From Betaproteobacteria bacterium (lineage in GTDB: Bacteria; Pseudomonadota; Gammaproteobacteria; Burkholderiales; Rhodocyclaceae), in NCBI GenBank assembly GCA_016705475.1, contig JADIYD010000013.1:50001-114000 (forward strand): a stretch of DNA of 64,000 nt, written 5' to 3'. The notes beneath the pieces were generated by a model, which did no database searches, was not told where the DNA came from, and worked only from the letters and a program-made list of their open reading frames with translations. Shown in pieces: positions 8,349 to 18,158 of the stretch. Each line of letters opens with the position of its first letter. The first letter of the stretch is position 1. The position numbers were made by a program, and so were the translations under genes.

Positions 8349-10079
8349 ATGCGCACTTCGCAGTTCTTTTTTACAACTCTCAAGGAAGCACCGGCTGACG
8401 CCGAAGTTATTAGTCAGAAAATGATGTTGCGCGCGGGCTATATCAAACGGGCCGCGGCGGGCATTTATACCTGGATGCCGCTCGGTTTGCGCGTGCTACG
8501 CAAGGTCGAGAACATCGTGCGCGAAGAGATGAACAATGCCGGCGCCCTTGAATTGCTCATGCCGGCGGTGCAGCCGGCCGAGTTGTGGCAGGAGTCCGGC
8601 CGCTGGGAACAATACGGCCCGGAACTGTTGCGCTTCAAGGACCGCCACCAGAGGGAGTTTGTCATCGGCCCGACGCATGAGGAAGTCATCACCGACGTCG
8701 TGCGCCGCGACGTGAAGAGCTATCGCCAACTGCCGATTCACCTGTATCAGGTGCAGACCAAGTTCCGCGACGAGATTCGCCCGCGTTTTGGCGTGATGCG
8801 TGGGCGTGAGTTTCTAATGAAGGACGGTTACTCGTTCCACTCCTCCTTCGAGGACTTGAAGCGCGAATACGGCAATATGTACGACACCTACAGCCGCATC
8901 TTCACCCGCCTCGGGTTGAGATTCCGCGCGGTTGCGGCCGACACCGGCTCGATTGGCGGTACGGGTTCGCATGAATTCCATGTGTTGGCTGACTCCGGCG
9001 AGGACGACATCGCTTTCTGCCCGGATTCAGGCTATGCCGCCAACGTCGAACTGGCCGAAGCCGTTGCCCCGGGCACGGTGCGCGAAGCTGCGATGAAAGC
9101 GATTGAAAAGGTCGCCACACCGGGCAAGATGGCCTGTGCCGATGTCGCCGAGTTTCTTGGGGTGTCGCTGCAGAAAATCGTCAAGTCGATTGCAGTCATG
9201 AGCGAAAAGGAAGATGGCAGCACGACTTTCGCCCTGCTTTTGTTGCGAGGCGATCATGAAGTGAACGAGATCAAGGCGAGCAAGATTGCCGCCATCAACC
9301 CCTTCCGTTTCGCCACGGAGGCTGAAGTTGAGGAATATCTGGGCTGCAAGCCGGGCTACATTGGACCTGCTGCGGTCGACCGGGAAAAAGTGGCCATTTT
9401 TGCCGACCGTAGCGTTGCAGCAATGAGCGATTTCGTCTGTGGCGCCAATGAAGCTGGCTTTCACCTGACCGGCGTTAACTTTGGTCGCGATCTGCCAGAG
9501 CCGGAAGTGGCTGACATCCGCAACGTCGTTGCAGGCGACCCGTCGCCGGACGGCAACGGATCACTGGAAATCCTTCGCGGCATTGAAGTCGGCCACATTT
9601 TCCAGCTTCGCCAGAAGTACGCCCAGGCGCTGAACTGTGCTTACCTGGACGAAAACGGCAAGAGCCAGATCATGGAAATGGGCTGCTACGGTATCGGCGT
9701 GTCGCGCATCGTTGGCGCTGCTATCGAGCAGGGCAACGACGACAAGGGCATCATCCTGCCGCCAGCCATCGCGCCGTTCGAAGTTTGCCTGGTGCCCATG
9801 GGCTATCACAAGAGCGAGGCCGTCAAGGCGGCGGCCGACCAGTTGTACGGGGAATTAAAGGCAGCTGGCGTCGATGTTGTGCTCGATGACCGCAACGAGC
9901 GCCCCGGCGTCATGTTTGCCGACATGGAACTGATCGGCATCCCGCACCGCGTCGTTATCGGTGAGCGCGGCCTAAAGGAAGGCCAGCTCGAATACAAGGG
10001 CCGCCGCGATGCTGAGCCGACGATGATTGCGCAAGCTGACGCACTCAGCGTAATCAAAGGAAAGTTGTGCGCCGCCTGA
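8349..10079 (+). CDS. proS: Prolyl-tRNA synthetase (bacterial type)
   Basis: Charges tRNA-Pro. The 576-residue class II synthetase has motif 2 (RPRFGVMRGREFLMKDGYSFH), the INS editing domain in the middle (about 220-390) that clears Ala-tRNA-Pro, motif 3 (GCYGIGVSRIVGA) and the C-terminal anticodon-binding domain (LDDRNERPGVMFADMELIGIPHR). Length is normal for the bacterial form. A minus-oriented copy of the dispersed repeat lies inside the INS region at 9369-9403. The last 13 bp overlap the next gene. Confidence 0.97.
   Translation: MRTSQFFFTTLKEAPADAEVISQKMMLRAGYIKRAAAGIYTWMPLGLRVLRKVENIVREEMNNAGALELLMPAVQPAELWQESGRWEQYGPELLRFKDRHQREFVIGPTHEEVITDVVRRDVKSYRQLPIHLYQVQTKFRDEIRPRFGVMRGREFLMKDGYSFHSSFEDLKREYGNMYDTYSRIFTRLGLRFRAVAADTGSIGGTGSHEFHVLADSGEDDIAFCPDSGYAANVELAEAVAPGTVREAAMKAIEKVATPGKMACADVAEFLGVSLQKIVKSIAVMSEKEDGSTTFALLLLRGDHEVNEIKASKIAAINPFRFATEAEVEEYLGCKPGYIGPAAVDREKVAIFADRSVAAMSDFVCGANEAGFHLTGVNFGRDLPEPEVADIRNVVAGDPSPDGNGSLEILRGIEVGHIFQLRQKYAQALNCAYLDENGKSQIMEMGCYGIGVSRIVGAAIEQGNDDKGIILPPAIAPFEVCLVPMGYHKSEAVKAAADQLYGELKAAGVDVVLDDRNERPGVMFADMELIGIPHRVVIGERGLKEGQLEYKGRRDAEPTMIAQADALSVIKGKLCAA
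9369..9403 (-). repeat. Dispersed GGTYGACC repeat, copy inside proS
   Basis: On the minus strand this reads GCAAAAATGGCC, then ACTTTTTCCC and GGTCGACCGCAGC. It matches the intergenic copies in both the left (TTTTGGCC) and core (GGTCGACCGCAGC) parts, antisense to proS, where it encodes AVDREKVAIF. See the findings for the whole family. Confidence 0.6.
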
Positions 10080-10681
10080 TTGCGGCATTTTGTTTGTTTG
10101 GCGCGTCGGCGGCCTTCGCTGGCGCGCAACAATACGAACCGCTTTCAGCAAGCGTACAGGCCATTCTTCGCAAAGCCGTAGTAGACCACAGTCCTGCCCC
10201 CGACTCGTTTAGAGGTGCCCCATTAGAAAGAGCCAATTGGCTAAGCGCTATGTCTCCGCGCTTAATGAAACGCATTCCAAACGACCAAGACCGCTACGAC
10301 ACACTGAAGAAGATTCATTACGAGGCAACACGCGCAGGACTCGACCCGCAGTTGGTGCTCGGCCTAATCCAAGTTGAATCCGGCTTTCGCCAATATGCCG
10401 TGTCATCAGCCGGGGCGCGCGGCTACATGCAGGTTATGCCATTCTGGGTAAAACTGATTGGCCGCCCCGATGACAACCTATTTGATCGAAATACCAGCCT
10501 GCGCTACGGCTGTACCATCCTTCGCCACTATCTGGATATCGAAAAAGGCGATCTCTTCCGTGCCCTCGGCCGCTACAACGGCAGCCTGGGCAAACCGGAA
10601 TATCCGAACATGGTTCGGGCTGCCTGGCAAAACCAATGGGCTTACGAGAAACCCGCTCGATTGACCGAGTCAGGACGTTGA
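10067..10681 (+). CDS. Lytic transglycosylase, GH23 (SLT domain)
   Basis: Secreted murein-cleaving enzyme that makes 1,6-anhydro muropeptides. The 204-residue protein has a signal peptide (about 1-19, FGASAAFAGA) and an SLT domain: catalytic E104 in LIQVESGFRQ, the GARGYMQVMP motif at 117-126, and ALGRYNG near residue 168. The start is GTG at 10067, preceded by AAAGGAAAG and overlapping the proS end by 13 bp, so translation is likely coupled. The stop abuts a long palindrome. Confidence 0.88.
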   Translation: MRRLIAAFCLFGASAAFAGAQQYEPLSASVQAILRKAVVDHSPAPDSFRGAPLERANWLSAMSPRLMKRIPNDQDRYDTLKKIHYEATRAGLDPQLVLGLIQVESGFRQYAVSSAGARGYMQVMPFWVKLIGRPDDNLFDRNTSLRYGCTILRHYLDIEKGDLFRALGRYNGSLGKPEYPNMVRAAWQNQWAYEKPARLTESGR

Positions 10682-10745
10682 TTTTGGGCCTTTTTACCGG
10701 TTGACCGCAGCATTCCACGGTCAACCGGCAAAAAGGCCCAAAAAT
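10681..10745. terminator. Long palindrome acting as convergent terminator; full-size repeat copy
   Basis: Left arm ATTTTGGGCCTTTTT plus ACCGGTTGACCG (10681-10707) pairs almost perfectly with the right arm ending in AAAAAGGCCCAAAAAT (10718-10745), with an 11-base loop. The palindrome fills the gap between the convergent lytic transglycosylase and ffh and has U-rich ends on both strands, so it is probably a bidirectional terminator. It is also the most complete copy of the dispersed repeat. Confidence 0.75.
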
Positions 10746-10749
10746 GAAA

Positions 10750-12105
10750 TCAGCGCATGCCGGGCATCATGCCCTTCATGCCGCGCATGAGCTTGCCGAT
10801 ACCGCCCTTGGCCATCATCTTCATCATTTTTTGCGACTGCTCGAACTGGTTGAGCAGGCGATTGACCTCTTGCACCTGAACGCCCGCCCCCATCGCAATC
10901 CGGCGCTTGCGGCTGGCCTTGATCAGTTCTGGCTTTGAACGCTCCAGCGGCGTCATGGAATTGATGATGCCTTCGACACGACCGATCATCTTGTTCTCGG
11001 CGCCGGCCGGCATCTGGCCAGCCATCTGGGCGATCTGGGCCGGCATCTTGTCCATCATCGCCGTCAGGCCACCCATGTTGCGCATCTGGGCGATCTGTTC
11101 CTTGAAATCGTTGAGGTCAAAACCCTTGCCGGACTTGAGCTTCTTGGCAAAGGCCATCGCCTTTTCTTCGTCCAGCCCCTTCTTGGCATCCTCGATCAGC
11201 GACAGCACGTCACCCATGCCGAGAATCCGCGAGGCCATGCGCTCAGGGTGGAAAGCCTCCAGACCTGTGAGCTTTTCGCCCACGCCCGAGAACTTGATCG
11301 GCTTGCCGGTAACATGCCGTACCGACAAGGCGGCACCGCCACGCGAATCACCATCGAGCTTGGTCAGCACGACACCGGTCAGCGGCAAGGCTTCGTTGAA
11401 GGACCTGGCCGTATTGACCGCATCCTGACCCAGCATGGCATCGACGACGAACAGCGTTTCAATCGGGTTGATCGCCGCATGCAGCCGCTTGATTTCGGCC
11501 ATCATCTCTTCGTCGATAGCCAGACGACCGGCCGTATCCACCAACAGCACGTCATGATAATGGCGCTTGGCCCAGTCAATCGCCGCCACGGCAATGGCTT
11601 CCGGCTTCTCGCCGATGGTCGACGGGAAGAAATCAATGCCAGCTTGCCCGGCCACCGACTTCAACTGCTCGATAGCCGCCGGACGATAAACGTCGCAGGA
11701 AACCACCAGCACCTTCTTCTTGTGATTTTCCTTGAGGAACTTGCCCAGCTTGCCAACCGTCGTCGTCTTGCCGGCGCCCTGCAGACCAGCCATCAGAATA
11801 ATCGCCGGTGGCTGGGTATTGAAGTTGATACCTTCGTGGGCGTCGCCCATGATTTTGGTCAGCTCGGCGTGTACAACACCAATCAGCGCCTGACCAGGGC
11901 TCAACGAACCGATTACCGCCTCGCCAACCGCTTTCTCCTTCACCGCAGCAATGAAATCCTTGACCACCGGCAAGGCCACGTCGGCCTCGAGCAGCGCCAT
12001 ACGCACTTCGCGCAAGGCATCGGCGATATTGGTTTCAGTCAGGCGAGCTTCGCCCTTCAGCGTCTTCATGACGCGAGCAAGGCGATTGGTCAGGTTATCG
12101 AGCAT
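10750..12105 (-). CDS. ffh: Signal recognition particle protein Ffh
   Basis: GTPase that with 4.5S RNA binds signal sequences and delivers ribosomes to FtsY and SecYEG. The 451-residue protein shows the N domain, the G domain (P-loop GLQGAGKTTTVGK, DTAGR, TKLDGDSRGG) and the methionine-rich M domain ending in GGIGKLMRGMKGMMPG. I start at ATG 12105 (MLDNLTNRL); the longer open frame upstream has no family similarity. Divergent from the cytochrome c assembly-like gene by 29 bp. Confidence 0.97.
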   Translation of the reverse strand: MLDNLTNRLARVMKTLKGEARLTETNIADALREVRMALLEADVALPVVKDFIAAVKEKAVGEAVIGSLSPGQALIGVVHAELTKIMGDAHEGINFNTQPPAIILMAGLQGAGKTTTVGKLGKFLKENHKKKVLVVSCDVYRPAAIEQLKSVAGQAGIDFFPSTIGEKPEAIAVAAIDWAKRHYHDVLLVDTAGRLAIDEEMMAEIKRLHAAINPIETLFVVDAMLGQDAVNTARSFNEALPLTGVVLTKLDGDSRGGAALSVRHVTGKPIKFSGVGEKLTGLEAFHPERMASRILGMGDVLSLIEDAKKGLDEEKAMAFAKKLKSGKGFDLNDFKEQIAQMRNMGGLTAMMDKMPAQIAQMAGQMPAGAENKMIGRVEGIINSMTPLERSKPELIKASRKRRIAMGAGVQVQEVNRLLNQFEQSQKMMKMMAKGGIGKLMRGMKGMMPGMR

Positions 12106-12134
12106 GTCGTTTGGGCTTCTAGTAGAATCTAAGG

Positions 12135-12974
12135 ATGGTTGATATTGTAATTCAGCTTCTGCCGCACATTCTCGCCGCCCTGCTTTATGGCGCACTTGGC
12201 TTCCATTTCTGGAACAGCCGCTGGCGCGAGGGAGAAAACCAGTGCGTCGCCTGCCCCATGCAAACCTGGGAGCGCATCGCCATTGGAGTTGCGCTTTTCA
12301 TTCATGCGGCCGGCCTCTACGACGCCCTGTTTGCCGAAGTTGGCATGCGCTTCTCGTTCAGTTTTGCCCTGTCACTCATGATGTGGCTCGCTGTTCTTAT
12401 TTACTGGCTGGAAAGCTTCATGGCGCGCATGGAGGGCATGCAGCCCATGGTGCTGCCCCTGGCCGCAGTCTGTACAGCGCTCCCGATTTTCTTTCCGAAC
12501 GTCCATCTGGTCGCCCACGCCAGCGCCACCGGCTTCAAGCTTCACTTTTTAGCCGCCATGCTGGCCTATAGCCTGCTGACCCTGTCCGCACTGCACGCCA
12601 TATTTATGGGCTTTACAGAAAACGCCCTGCACAAGCGCGCCCTGAAACGCAGCCTGAGTAGTCTTCCACCGCTGCTAACCATGGAAAAACTGCTGTTCAG
12701 GATGTTGCTGATCGGTTTCATTCTGCTGACGCTGACCGTCGGGAGCGGCGTCTTTTTCTCCGAAGCACTGTTTGGAAAACCATTGAGTGTCGATCACAAG
12801 ACTCTCTTTGCCTTTGCCTCCTGGGGGATCTTTGCCACGCTGCTGATCGGGCGCCACGCCTGGGGCTGGCGCGGCAAGCGTGCCCTGCGCTGGACCCTGG
12901 CCGGATTTGCACTGCTGGTTCTGGCCTATGTTGGCAGTCGGTTTGTTGCCGAAGTTATTCTAGGGCGCGTCTAA
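12135..12974 (+). CDS. Cytochrome c assembly (CcsA/YpjD-like) membrane protein
   Basis: The 279-residue protein has about eight predicted membrane helices and belongs to the CcsA/CcmC-like cytochrome c assembly family, whose members handle heme at the membrane. The C-terminal part (LFAFASWGIFATLLIGRHAWGWRGKRA) resembles the family core, and histidines near helix ends could bind heme. The YpjD branch is regularly found between ffh and a CNNM/CBS gene, exactly as here. Its true role (heme or metal handling) is not settled. Confidence 0.8.
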   Translation: MVDIVIQLLPHILAALLYGALGFHFWNSRWREGENQCVACPMQTWERIAIGVALFIHAAGLYDALFAEVGMRFSFSFALSLMMWLAVLIYWLESFMARMEGMQPMVLPLAAVCTALPIFFPNVHLVAHASATGFKLHFLAAMLAYSLLTLSALHAIFMGFTENALHKRALKRSLSSLPPLLTMEKLLFRMLLIGFILLTLTVGSGVFFSEALFGKPLSVDHKTLFAFASWGIFATLLIGRHAWGWRGKRALRWTLAGFALLVLAYVGSRFVAEVILGRV

Positions 12975-12977
12975 GCC

Positions 12978-14253
12978 GTGGATGAGATTCCCTTATCGGC
13001 CTTACTGATAGTGTTGGTCGTGCTACTGGCCATGTCGGGCCTTTTTTTCGCTCAGCGAAACTGCAATGATGGCCAGCAATCGTTTTCGCCTGCGCCACTT
13101 GGCACAGTCCGGCCATCATGGCGCCCAAAAAGCGGTTGCCCTGCTCGACAAGACCGACAAAATGCTCGGCGTCATCCTGCTCGGCAACAACCTCATCAAT
13201 TCGGCCGCAGCCACCCTCGTGGGCGTCATTACAATCGATCTCTTCGGCGAAGAAAAATGGGCACTGGCCGCAGGTACGCTCGCCGTCACATTCGCCATTC
13301 TCGTCTTCTCGGAAATAACGCCCAAGATCATCGGCGCCACCCATGCCGACCGCCTGGCCATCCGCCTCGGCTACATACTGACTCCGCTACTCCGCCTGTT
13401 CTACCCCGCGGTATGGTTCATCAATCTTTTCGCCAGTGGTTTGCTACGACTGATTCGCCTTTCGCCCAATACTTCCGATGGTCCTGCCAAGCTATCCCCG
13501 GAAGAGTTGCGCAGTCTGGTTCTTGAGTCATCACACCTGATGCCGCAAAAGCACCACGCGATTCTTTCTAGCCTGTTTGAGCTGAACAATATTACCGTCG
13601 AAGACGTGATGACGCCTCGAGGCAACATTGAAATCCTCGATCTCGACCAGGAGTGGGAAGAGGTGCACGCACAACTCGCCACGAGTCATCACAGCAGGCT
13701 ACCGGTCTGCCGTGAGTCACTCGACCAGTTGATCGGCATCCTGCCAGTTCGCCGCTTGCTCACCAATCTTGGCGACCAGGATTTCGACGAAGCGGCCCTG
13801 TTGCAGCAATTGCAGGCTCCTTATTACATTGCGCCGGGAACGCCCGTTTTTTCGCAGCTGGCCTTTTTCCAGGAAAACCGCCAGCGCATCGGCTTCGTGG
13901 TAGACGAATACGGCGAGATTCTTGGCCTTCTGACGCTTGAGGACATCATTGAAGAGTTTGTTGGCGACTTCACCACCTCCCTGCCCGGACTCAGCCACGA
14001 ACTGGGCTGGTCTCCGACAGGCGAGGCCATCGTTGAGGGCTCCAGAGCTCTGCGCGACCTTAACCGAATGCTGGGTCTCGATTTCCCCGTAGATGGCCCA
14101 AAAACACTGAACGGCCTGATTCTTGAACACTTCCAGGACATTCCGGAATCCGGCACCAGCATCAAGCTCGCCGGCGTCGCCGTCGAAGTACTTCAAACTC
14201 AGGACCGAAGTGTCGTTACGGTCCGTATCTTTCGACCCGGCAAGACCTCGTAG
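12978..14253 (+). CDS. CNNM/CBS-domain membrane protein (CorB/CorC type), apparent frameshift
   Basis: Predicted Mg2+/Co2+ transport-linked protein: N-terminal DUF21/CNNM membrane domain, a CBS pair (about 13600-13950, including VEDVMTPRGNIE) and a C-terminal CorC/HlyC domain. The natural start is GTG at 12978 (MDEIPLSALLIVLVVLLAMSGLF), but a run of seven Ts at 13042-13048 throws the frame; with six Ts the protein would read on as GLFSLSETAMMASNRFRL. The intact downstream frame is 13066-14253 (395 residues). Sequencing error, slippage or a real break are all possible. It follows the CcsA-like gene by 3 bp. Confidence 0.8.
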
Positions 14254-14325
14254 CCGGGGCATCCTTTACAAAAGGGCGCCTGCGTAGCATCATCAGACGA
14301 TCTAATCGGCATTCCATATCGATCA

Positions 14326-16041
14326 ATGGCAGCAACACCTCAAAATCCTCCACTTGGCGGCCTGGCACGAGCGCTAGTACAGGCCGGGCAACTTAAGGAG
14401 GCCGAGGCTGAACAATTGCTGGCGCAGGCTCACAGCAGCAAGACATCGCTGATTGAGCAGATCATTTCCAGCCAGAAAGCCGGCGCACTGGATATCGCGC
14501 GTTTCGTGGCCGACACATTCGGCTACCCGCTGCTTGATCTCGCGTCTTTCGACGAGACGCACATCCCGACCGACGCGATCGATCGAAAGCTAATCGCCAC
14601 GCACAAGGTCATTCCCCTCAACAAGCGGGGTAACCGCCTCTCGGTGGCTATCGCTGACCCAACCAATCTGCGCGCCCTCGACGAAATTCGGTTCCAGACC
14701 GGGCTCGCGGTAGACCCCATTGTTGTCGAACAATCCAAGCTCGCACCGCTGGTCTTGAAGTATTCGGAATCAGCCTCGGATGCGCTCAAGAGCTTCACCA
14801 GCGAAGATATCAATCTCGACTTTCTTGACGAGGAATCCGCCGCCAAAAATGACGAAACAGCTGGCCAGGAAATAGATGATGCACCTGTCGTCAAGTTCAT
14901 ACAGAAAATGCTGCTTGATGCGATCAATGATGGCGCTTCCGACATTCATTTCGAACCATATGAAAAGTTCTACCGCATTCGCTTTCGCGTAGACGGCATC
15001 TTGCGTGAGGTAGCCACCCCACCGTTAGCCATCAAGGAAAAAATCGCCTCACGAATCAAGGTCATTTCCCGACTCAATATCGCCGAAAAGCGAGTGCCTC
15101 AGGACGGGCGCATGCGCCTGGTTCTGTCCAAAACCCGTGCGATCGATTTCCGGGTCAGTACGCTGCCCACATTGCAGGGCGAAAAAATCGTCATGCGGAT
15201 TCTCGACCCGAGTTCAGCAACACTGGGCATTGAAGCACTTGGTTACGAGCCGGAACAAAAAGCAGTTTTGATGGAAGCCATCAGCAGGCCGTATGGAATG
15301 ATTTTGGTTACCGGTCCCACTGGCTCCGGAAAAACAGTTTCGCTCTACACCTGCCTCAACATCCTGAACAAGGATGGCATCAATATTTCAACGGCTGAAG
15401 ATCCAGCTGAAATCAATCTTCCAGGCGTCAACCAGGTTAACGTCGATGATCGCGCCGGGCTAACTTTCCCTGTCGCACTGAAAGCCTTTTTACGTCAAGA
15501 TCCGGACATCATCATGGTCGGCGAAATTCGTGACCTGGAAACTGCAGAGATTTCAATCAAGGCCGCCCAGACGGGACACCTGGTGCTTTCTACGCTGCAT
15601 ACCAATGATGCGCCACAAACCCTGACCCGCCTTATGAACATGGGCGTCCCCATGTTCAACATCGCATCCAGCGTTTTACTAATCACTGCGCAGCGCTTGG
15701 CACGCCGGCTTTGCAACTGCAAGAAACCCATCGCGGTTCCCGAGCAGGCTCTCCTCGATGCCGGTTATTCGGAGGCCGACCTCGATGGGTCCTGGACGCT
15801 ATTTGGCCCTTGTGGTTGTGATCGCTGCAAAGGCACCGGCTACAAGGGGCGTGTTGGCATCTATCAGGTCATGCCAATATCCGAGGCAATGCAGCGCTTG
15901 ATCCTGAGCGGCGCATCAGCGCTCGACCTGGAAGCGCAAGCAAAGATTGAAGGCATAAAAAACCTGCGTGAGTCCGGTTTACTGAAAGTTAAACAAGGCA
16001 TGACGTCGCTTGACGAAGTGTTAAGCACTACAAACGCCTAA
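14326..16041 (+). CDS. pilB: Type IV pilus assembly ATPase PilB
   Basis: Hexameric cytoplasmic ATPase that drives pilus extension. The 571-residue protein has the N-terminal T2SSE domain, Walker A GPTGSGKT near residue 329, the Asp box (TAEDPAEINLPGVNQVNVD), Walker B and His box (STLHTNDAPQTLTRL), and the tetracysteine zinc site (CNCKKP and CGCDRCKG). First of a pilB-pilC-pilD run. Confidence 0.96.
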   Translation: MAATPQNPPLGGLARALVQAGQLKEAEAEQLLAQAHSSKTSLIEQIISSQKAGALDIARFVADTFGYPLLDLASFDETHIPTDAIDRKLIATHKVIPLNKRGNRLSVAIADPTNLRALDEIRFQTGLAVDPIVVEQSKLAPLVLKYSESASDALKSFTSEDINLDFLDEESAAKNDETAGQEIDDAPVVKFIQKMLLDAINDGASDIHFEPYEKFYRIRFRVDGILREVATPPLAIKEKIASRIKVISRLNIAEKRVPQDGRMRLVLSKTRAIDFRVSTLPTLQGEKIVMRILDPSSATLGIEALGYEPEQKAVLMEAISRPYGMILVTGPTGSGKTVSLYTCLNILNKDGINISTAEDPAEINLPGVNQVNVDDRAGLTFPVALKAFLRQDPDIIMVGEIRDLETAEISIKAAQTGHLVLSTLHTNDAPQTLTRLMNMGVPMFNIASSVLLITAQRLARRLCNCKKPIAVPEQALLDAGYSEADLDGSWTLFGPCGCDRCKGTGYKGRVGIYQVMPISEAMQRLILSGASALDLEAQAKIEGIKNLRESGLLKVKQGMTSLDEVLSTTNA

Positions 16042-16056
16042 TGAAAAGGAAAAAAT

Positions 16057-17283
16057 ATGGCTACCGCCGCAAGATCTAAGGCCTCGGCAGTCAAGGAAAG
16101 CACCTTCCTTTGGGAAGGCAAGAACAAGGATGGAAAAATCGTGCGCGGCGAAATGCGCGCGGCAAGCGAGTCTGTCGTGCAAACGACACTGCGTCGGCAA
16201 GGCGTCACCAGCGCAAAAGTCAAGAAAGTCCGCTTCAAAACTGGCGGCAAGATCACCGAAAAGGACATTTCCCTTTTCACCCGCCAATTGGCAACCATGA
16301 TGAAATCAGGAGTTCCATTACTACAGTCGTTCGACATCGTCGGCCGAGGGCACTCCAATCCTGCAGTGAGCAAGCTTTTGCTCGACATTAAGTCCGATGT
16401 CGAAACAGGTAGCTCGTTGTCTCAAGCATTCCGCAAGTTCCCGCTGCAATTTGATGCGCTTTATTGCAACCTAGTGGCCGCAGGCGAACAGGCCGGCATC
16501 TTGGACACATTGCTCGACCGCCTTGCAACTTACAAGGAAAAGATTATTGCAATCAAGAGCAAGATCAAATCGGCACTTTTTTACCCGATTGCAGTCTTGG
16601 TAGTTGCCTTCATTATTACTGCCGTAATCATGATTTTTGTAATCCCGGCATTTAAAGAGGTGTTCTCAGGCTTTGGCGCCGACCTGCCCGCGCCGACGTT
16701 GGTTGTTATAGCGATTTCCGACTATTTCGTAGCCTATTGGTGGGCAATTTTCGGCATTATCGGTGGTGGTCTCTATGCCTTTATAGAAAGCTGGAAACGC
16801 TCAGAAAAAATCCAGATAGCAATGGATCGATTGCTATTGAAAGCGCCTGTTTTTGGAGAAATCGTTCGCAAGTCGGTCATTGCTCGCTGGACCCGAACCT
16901 TGGCCACGATGTTTGCAGCCGGCGTTCCGCTCGTCGAATCTCTCGAGTCCGTCGGGGGAGCTGCCGGGAATTACGTTTATAAACTTGCAACCCGACAGAT
17001 TCAGAGCGAAGTATCAACTGGAACGAACCTGACCACGGCCATGCAAAACGTCAATCTTTTCCCAAACATGGTGATTCAAATGGTCTCCATCGGAGAAGAG
17101 TCTGGCGCACTCGACTCCATGCTGTCGAAGGTCGCCGACTTCTTCGAAGCGGAAGTTGATGATGCAGTTGATGCCATGTCCAGCCTGATGGAGCCCATCA
17201 TCATGGTTGTCCTCGGCGTCCTGATCGGTGGCATGGTTGTTGCCATGTACCTGCCAATATTCAAGCTCGGGGCCATAATGTGA
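16057..17283 (+). CDS. pilC: Type IV pilus inner-membrane platform protein PilC
   Basis: Polytopic platform protein that connects PilB to the pilin pool. The 408-residue protein has two T2SSF domains with the family phrases LFTRQLATMMKSGVPLLQSF and WTRTLATMFAAGVPLVESL, and membrane helices near residues 180-210, 225-250 and 375-400. It starts 15 bp after pilB with an AAAGGA site, and its stop overlaps the pilD start. Confidence 0.96.
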   Translation: MATAARSKASAVKESTFLWEGKNKDGKIVRGEMRAASESVVQTTLRRQGVTSAKVKKVRFKTGGKITEKDISLFTRQLATMMKSGVPLLQSFDIVGRGHSNPAVSKLLLDIKSDVETGSSLSQAFRKFPLQFDALYCNLVAAGEQAGILDTLLDRLATYKEKIIAIKSKIKSALFYPIAVLVVAFIITAVIMIFVIPAFKEVFSGFGADLPAPTLVVIAISDYFVAYWWAIFGIIGGGLYAFIESWKRSEKIQIAMDRLLLKAPVFGEIVRKSVIARWTRTLATMFAAGVPLVESLESVGGAAGNYVYKLATRQIQSEVSTGTNLTTAMQNVNLFPNMVIQMVSIGEESGALDSMLSKVADFFEAEVDDAVDAMSSLMEPIIMVVLGVLIGGMVVAMYLPIFKLGAIM

Positions 17284-18137
17284 TGCTCCCCGAATCATTG
17301 GGTGGCTTGGCCGCCATAGCCGGGCTGCTCGGTTTGTGCATTGGCAGTTTTCTCAACGTAGTCATTCATCGCCTGCCCAAAATGATGGAGCAGGAGTGGC
17401 AGGCGCAATGCGCCGAATTGCGGGGAGAAGCAACGTCGACCGCAGCAGAGCCGCTGTCGCTGGCAAAACCGCGTTCTCGTTGTCCAAATTGCGGCCACCA
17501 GATCAGCGCGATCGAAAATATCCCATTGATCAGCTATCTGCTGATTCTCAAGGGAAAATGCTCGGGGTGCCAGGCACGTATTTCACCGCGCTATCCGATT
17601 ATCGAAGCGTTTACCGGCTTGGCATCGGCTTATGTTGCCTGGCATTTCGGCCCGACAATCCAGGCCGCAGGCGCCCTCCTGCTGGTTTGGGCCCTGATCG
17701 CGCTCGCCGCCATCGACCTCGACACCCAACTCTTGCCCGATGCAATTACCCTGCCGTTGCTTTGGCTGGGTCTCGCACAAAATCTGTGGGGAAGCTATAC
17801 AGACCTGTCCTCAGCCGTCACCGGGGCGATGTTGGGCTATCTGGCCCTATGGAGCGTGTTCTGGCTATTCAAGCTGGCTACTGGCAAGGAAGGCATGGGT
17901 TATGGGGACTTCAAGCTGCTGGCTGCGCTGGGGGCATGGCTGGGCTGGCAGATGTTGCCTGCCATTATTCTGCTCTCGTCGGTCGTTGGCGCCATCGTCG
18001 GCATCACGCTGATTGTTGCCACCCGTCACGGTCGCAACGTTCCGATTCCATTCGGCCCTTACCTTGCGGCCGCTGGCGGCATTGCTCTGTTTTGGGGAGA
18101 GCCGATCACGCGGACCTATCTTGGAATGATCGGTTGA
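17280..18137 (+). CDS. pilD: Prepilin peptidase / N-methyltransferase PilD
   Basis: Cleaves type IV prepilin leaders and methylates the new N-terminus. The 285-residue membrane protein has the zinc tetracysteine loop (SRCPNCGH and GKCSGCQAR) and two catalytic aspartates in AAIDLDTQLLPD and GYGDFKLLAALG. Start is GTG 17280 or ATG 17283, both overlapping the pilC stop, so translation is coupled. coaE and yacG, often next in this operon, are absent here. Confidence 0.95.
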   Translation: MMLPESLGGLAAIAGLLGLCIGSFLNVVIHRLPKMMEQEWQAQCAELRGEATSTAAEPLSLAKPRSRCPNCGHQISAIENIPLISYLLILKGKCSGCQARISPRYPIIEAFTGLASAYVAWHFGPTIQAAGALLLVWALIALAAIDLDTQLLPDAITLPLLWLGLAQNLWGSYTDLSSAVTGAMLGYLALWSVFWLFKLATGKEGMGYGDFKLLAALGAWLGWQMLPAIILLSSVVGAIVGITLIVATRHGRNVPIPFGPYLAAAGGIALFWGEPITRTYLGMIG

Positions 18138-18158
18138 AAAAAGCGGCCCTAGACCGGA

